Source: Macrosoma leucophasiata (taxonomy: Eukaryota > Arthropoda > Insecta > Lepidoptera > Hedylidae). From it: a stretch of DNA of 64,000 nucleotides. The DNA lies in NCBI GenBank assembly GCA_036365455.1, contig JAWQUS010000010.1, positions 23,980,501 through 24,044,500 of the forward strand, in the 5' to 3' direction. The notes below the pieces were generated by a model. That model was not told where the DNA came from. It searched no databases and saw only the letters and a list, made by a program, of their open reading frames with translations. This document shows positions 60,270-64,000 of the stretch, piece after piece; the stretch's first letter is position 1, and every line of letters starts with the position of its first letter. A program made the translations under genes and the position numbers.

Positions 60270-60500
60270 TTTTACTGGTGGCAGAGCTCCAGAGTGATGG
60301 AGCTTACGGGCGTAGACATCACCGCATTACTTAATATACTTCCCGCTAAATGGTAGACTATCGTGTTCCGGTCAGGTGGTAATATACGGCCCTGTAATTT
60401 CCGGTACAGAGGCATAACACCTTAGGCCTCAGGAGTAGTAACGCATCTGCATTTTGACCTTGGTCTTTGTGTGGGTGTCTATAGGCTGCAGTCATCACAT
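60270..60500 (+). repeat. Repeat A1, 3'-truncated
   Basis: ACTGGTGGCAGAGCTCCAGA to GGCTGCAGTCATCACATCAG, where it stops about 50 bp short of the A-tail. Confidence 0.82.
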
Positions 60501-60514
60501 CAGTTTCTCAGAGC

Positions 60515-60800
60515 GTAGGAGATAGAAATAGAAATAGAAATAGTTTATTTTTTGACACACACACACACACACTAAATAAACAAATGATAATAATAATAAA
60601 GAAAAAAAAAACAATAATAAAAACAGAAACAACTTAACACAACTACCGGCATGATGTATGTGTGAGACCAAAAAAATGGTACCTATCTCAGCTGATTGCT
60701 GTAGTAGGCACTACAGCGCTGGTGTTCTGATAGGACCACCGTAAGTGGCTTTGCGAATTACAAGCCGCCCAACTACATAAAACTTCCATGCATACTACTG
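60515..60800 (-). mobile_element. LINE 3' end with CTATTT terminal repeats
   Basis: Plus strand GATAGAAATAGAAATAGAAATAG followed by TTTATTTTTTGACACACACA. On the minus strand the fragment ends in CTATTT units, again the tandem 3' terminus of CR1/L2-type LINEs. Non-coding, with a CA microsatellite at 60553-60572. Confidence 0.5.
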
Positions 60801-60889
60801 TTATATTTATATACAAAATTACGTAATATTACATAAATATAGATAAATAAATAAATAATTAGAACAAATAAATAAAATACATGATAAAA

Positions 60890-60940
60890 TTACACACTCT
60901 CTGCCTACCCCGTTAGGGACCTGGCGCGAAGATACATATA
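60890..60940 (+). pseudogene. Short LINE C-terminal fragment
   Basis: CACTCTCTGCCTACCCCGTT AGGGACCTGGCGCGAAGATA is the last 40 bp of the family at 47145 and 58545. Confidence 0.5.
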
Positions 60941-61059
60941 TACATACAATAGTGCAGAATACAGATAGTGCAGAATACAAGCGTAAATAGTTTGTCTGAG
61001 CGCTGCCCGTCAATTAAGATCTGTATAAATTGCTCAGACAGAAAGCTGGCCCAGTTGCA

Positions 61060-61404
61060 TAGCCTCTTGGAGAGGCTTTAGCAATATTCAGACATAACAT
61101 GTTCGTTTTCTTTAGACTGTGATTCAGGGTTACAGCCTATGCTGCCCAACTCTTGTTCATGGCGTGAGATATACTAGAAAATTACCAGCAGATATAGCAT
61201 GATGAAAGCCATATTGATCAGCTGATGCCCCTCTAGAAACAGCCGCAGTAGTTGTGTGTTAATCACACGCTCCATGCCATTACAGGGACGTCATTTCTAT
61301 GGCCTTCTAGTTGGCCGGCTCACTCCGATCCCCTTTATTAGTTCTTGAATGCACGAGGGCTGCTGTCCACGCAGACGGTACCTTCCATTTACCTCTGTCT
61401 AGCT
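61060..61404 (-). pseudogene. LINE reverse transcriptase relic
   Basis: Minus strand, across frameshifts: MERVINTQLLRLFLEGHQL followed by QYGFHHAISAG and LVYLT, corresponding to RT motif 3 (MER..N..L...L.....QYGFR.GRSAGD..VYLT). Several CG-to-CA changes have altered the Arg and Gly codons. It is interrupted by the hAT MITE at 61405 and resumes weakly beyond 61725. Confidence 0.6.
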
Positions 61405-61716
61405 TAGTGATTCCCAAAGTGATCTATATCGACCCCTGGGGGTCTATGACAAGGTAAAAGGGGTCTGGGTCAGCAAAAAAAAAATTGGGGGTCCATGAAA
61501 TGTGAATGGGGGATAACTGAACTGATAGTACCAATTTACTTACATCATACCAGTGATTCCCTAAGTGGTCCATGTGAGACTCGATGGGGGTCTACATAGG
61601 CGTGAATAAAAATTGGAAATATGGGAATGTGATATAAATGTAGCAAGGACGGGGGTCCACAGAAAGCAGAAAAAATTGTAAAGGGCCTACAAGAAAAAAT
61701 AGCTTGGGAACCTCTG
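61405..61716. mobile_element. hAT MITE with 8-bp target duplication
   Basis: GTCTAGCT occurs exactly on both sides (61397-61404 and 61717-61724). Ends TAGTGATTCCCAAAGT and AGCTTGGGAACCTCTG are the imperfect inverted termini of the common CAGTGGTTCCC-type hAT MITEs. Inside, at 61550, CAGTGATTCCCTAAGTGGTC repeats the left end, so the 312-bp element looks like a dimer or a nested pair. G-rich blocks (GGGGGTCTATG) recur. No ORF. Confidence 0.88.
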
Positions 61717-61739
61717 GTCTAGCTTTTCAGAAAAATTGT

Positions 61740-62754
61740 CTAAAATTTAATTGACTTTTTACCATCGAATATGGAGTAATATGTCTTTATGGAAGCGTCA
61801 ATGCAATTTAATGTGCTGATCAATAAATTCTCCAAAACAAAGCCATAATATCAACTTTTAATTTTGATGGCACACTACGCGGAAAAAGTCCACGACTTTA
61901 AAGTATTCATAAATCTAACCTCAAAATCCGGGAATCCTGTACAGTTAACTAATTAACGACTGTCCCCACAAAGGCGACGAATACGGGTCGTCCCTTTGTC
62001 CGGCTATCACATGCGTGTCTGGTGTAATCACCCTCGCTTGATTACCTGTGCTGACGACGGTTACACGTGCTATTGCGGAAATAATAATAATGTGGTTGAA
62101 TACACATTCAAAGTGACATAAATGCATAAAACAGTGGCAAGTGCATATCGGCGCAAAATGTTGGTTTCCGTTTGTCAGCAAAATTTTATTACTTTGACGG
62201 GGATGGAGAATACAAACATACTGACCTGACTAAACCGATGATTATAGAAAATCCTTAGCAAAGTATTTAAAGTCATTGATGACACTTGTCAGTTAAATTA
62301 GAATTTGGAAATGAGAAAATAAAGGAAGGCGGTCTGGGCCGGTTCCTTGATATAATTCGGTAACTCGATATAGCAATCTAGACTCAAGTTGTACATTATG
62401 TAATAGTTGTAAATGAGATATAGTAACGATTCGCGTGGTACTGAATTGATTGGCAGAAGAGATTTACATTGTGCAATGAGCATTGGTATTCCGGTAACTG
62501 TATCCCCGGTCGTAAGAGTTTCTTGCCCGTTCTTCTCTGCCGGCGTAATCGAATGGGCGGATCTTTGGCAATAAACGACTATTGCTTGATCTTCTGCCAA
62601 ACCTTGTGCTTTATTTCATCACCCGCTCGAGTTCCCACGCTACAGACGCCCACAAACACGGATAACATATCAGCTTGGAAAGACACGCAGACAACACTAC
62701 CTAGATGTCATGACTGGAGAGGCCTCCTGCCGACAAGTTCATAGACTATTCATC
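61740..62754. other. No gene seen
   Basis: Mixed composition. Blocks such as AAGAGTTTCTTGCCCGTTCT TCTCTGCCGG (62515-62544) resemble lepidopteran LINE 3' sequence, but no ORF with motifs is present. Confidence 0.35.
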
Positions 62755-62880
62755 ATCACAATCTCAGCCGTAAGATATCCACTGCTGGACCAAAGCCTCC
62801 CGCCAAGGGGAATATGCCATAATCGCCACACTTGACATGCGGATTGGCGATCGCAGTGGCGGTTTTATCGCCGAAAATTT
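62755..62880 (-). repeat. Repeat F, LINE 3'-UTR type
   Basis: CATCATCACAATCTCAGCCG TAAGATATCCACTGCTGGAC, GCCTCCCGCCAAGGGGAATA and GCCACACTTGACATGCGGAT. Reverse complement of 55740-55920, ending (minus) in CAGCAGTGGATATC and GATGATG. Confidence 0.7.
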
Positions 62881-63654
62881 AATGAGAAAATTCTTCCGCT
62901 AGTGGGCGGTGGGGTCGCCACAACCCGACACCGCCTACACCGACTACTTACTTACGAGTAATAGTAGACCTCTACGTAGTTATTTATAAAGCCTATTTAG
63001 CTGCGATAGTTTTTTCTTTTCAAGAATCATGGCAAGTTTCATACTTCGATTTGAAGAGAAAAAAATCAGATAATGAGAAAAGCAAAGAGTATACAGACAC
63101 TACGTGTGAAAAGAATTTATTGTCATGTTTTTTGGAGGCCTGAATGATTAATTAAAAAATTTCTCACAGCTTAAAGATCCGAAACTAGATTTGTTATGAG
63201 GAATAAGATAAAATGTAGAAAATGTATTGACAAATCCAAGAAGAGTAACTAAGCGAAAAGCCGTGAACAAAATCGAGCACAGATCATTATTTCCAATTTG
63301 GCGGTACAGTGGGTTGCATATTAAAGTTTAAATTGAACGTACACTACGGTTCGGTGTAAGTCTGCATTAGGAGTCTCTGGGGAAGATGGGAGTAAAGATG
63401 CGTATTGTGACGGGACGAGCGATTTTAGCTGTTATGCATCGAGTGGGTAGTTGTACTACTTGTCAACAACAACAAAGTAAATCAATAAATTACAGCAAAA
63501 TTATGATTGAACTAAATTGAGCACAGATCATTAATTCCAATTTCACTTCCAAATATAATAAGTTGCTTAATACACTACGGTAGCGCGGGAGCGATTTTGT
63601 CAACAAAAAATAAGCTAAAGAAAAAACCGGAGTCCCACCGAAAAAACCAAAGTC
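62881..63654. other. No gene seen
   Basis: AT-rich. A diverged direct repeat is visible: GAGCACAGATCATTATTTCC (63276) and GAGCACAGATCATTAATTCC (63518), each followed by AATTT and, some distance on, an ACACTACGGT block. Confidence 0.4.
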
Positions 63655-63800
63655 TTACCGAAGTCCAGTGGTAGCTTAGTGGTAAAACGGCTGGATTAAC
63701 TGGTTATCCTGAGGTCGCAGATTCGATTCCTGCCCGATGTAAAATTTCTGATGTTTAAATTCTAAAGTTCACGCGCATGTGTAAAAAAAATAAATAGTAC
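63655..63800 (+). repeat. SINE-G, plus strand
   Basis: CAGTGGTAGCTTAGTGGTAA (A box), GGTCGCAGATTCGATTCCTG (B box), then TCTAAAGTTCACGCGCATGT. This tRNA-like head matches the centre of the fold-back at 17465-17600. The CCA-less 3' side and family membership argue against a true tRNA gene. Confidence 0.75.
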
Positions 63801-64000
63801 AAAATATAAGTTTTTTGTAATTTATGAATGTTTCAGTATTTGGATTTAAAATTATCATTACTCTGCAAAATTAGAGGTGGTATATCCATTCCGCTTTTTT
63901 TATGAAAAAATGCAGTACACTCTTAAATGGAGATACTGTGTCACTACTTGGTTTGCATTGTATATTGTATATTAAACTTTGTTAGGAGGTTTCACGAGGG
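63801..64000. other. No gene seen
   Basis: AT-rich end of the window with no signal. Confidence 0.4.

Overview
The window reads as a transposon-dense stretch of an insect genome, almost certainly a moth or butterfly. The grounds are the many copies of short A-tailed and tRNA-derived repeats of lepidopteran style, eukaryotic splice sites and poly(A) signals, and fragments of non-LTR reverse transcriptases of the kinds common in Lepidoptera. I found no intact host protein-coding gene, tRNA gene or rRNA gene. Two possible pieces of host or domesticated genes are THAP-type first exons (13720 and 56971).

Layout. 1-4300: a 522-bp solo LTR (885-1406), then a decayed Jockey-type LINE on the minus strand (about 1430-4015). 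5.5-17 kb: interspersed short repeats, a BED-finger hAT transposon (9245-10114) inserted in one of them, a THAP exon (13720) and a tandem duplication (14640-14977). 17.7-19.75 kb: a nest of PIF/Harbinger elements with TAA target duplications and a truncated HARBI1-like ORF. 20.36-25.2 kb: a structurally complete CR1/L2-group LINE (minus strand) whose ORF1 carries an SGNH-esterase-like fold. 26309-29132: an unusual DNA transposon with two 458-bp terminal inverted repeats, repeated GCCGTACAAAAA-type motifs and a two-exon gene. 33419-38452: a young Ty3/Gypsy LTR retrotransposon (minus strand) with near-identical LTRs, intact gag and pol, and a -1 frameshift heptamer at the gag stop. 38.6-64 kb: LINE relics (several RTE-like), SINEs, MITEs, a small hAT (61405-61716), a retroposed polyadenylated 3' UTR fragment (52108-52370) and an unexplained local family of at least four copies (49.6-53.3 kb).

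How the parts relate. The autonomous or once-autonomous elements (LINE 20.4-25.2 kb, Gypsy element 33.4-38.5 kb) can supply their own proteins. The short repeats have none and presumably depend on LINE machinery. Nested insertions give a relative chronology: repeat A copies are older than the hAT at 9245, the long-TIR transposon at 26309, the LINE tail at 29616 and the retrocopy at 52108, all of which interrupt them. The Gypsy element entered a TA-rich tract at the end of another repeat. Repeat family names (A, B, C, D, E, F, G) are mine and local to this report. Family assignments rest on visible motifs and remembered family features, not on searches.
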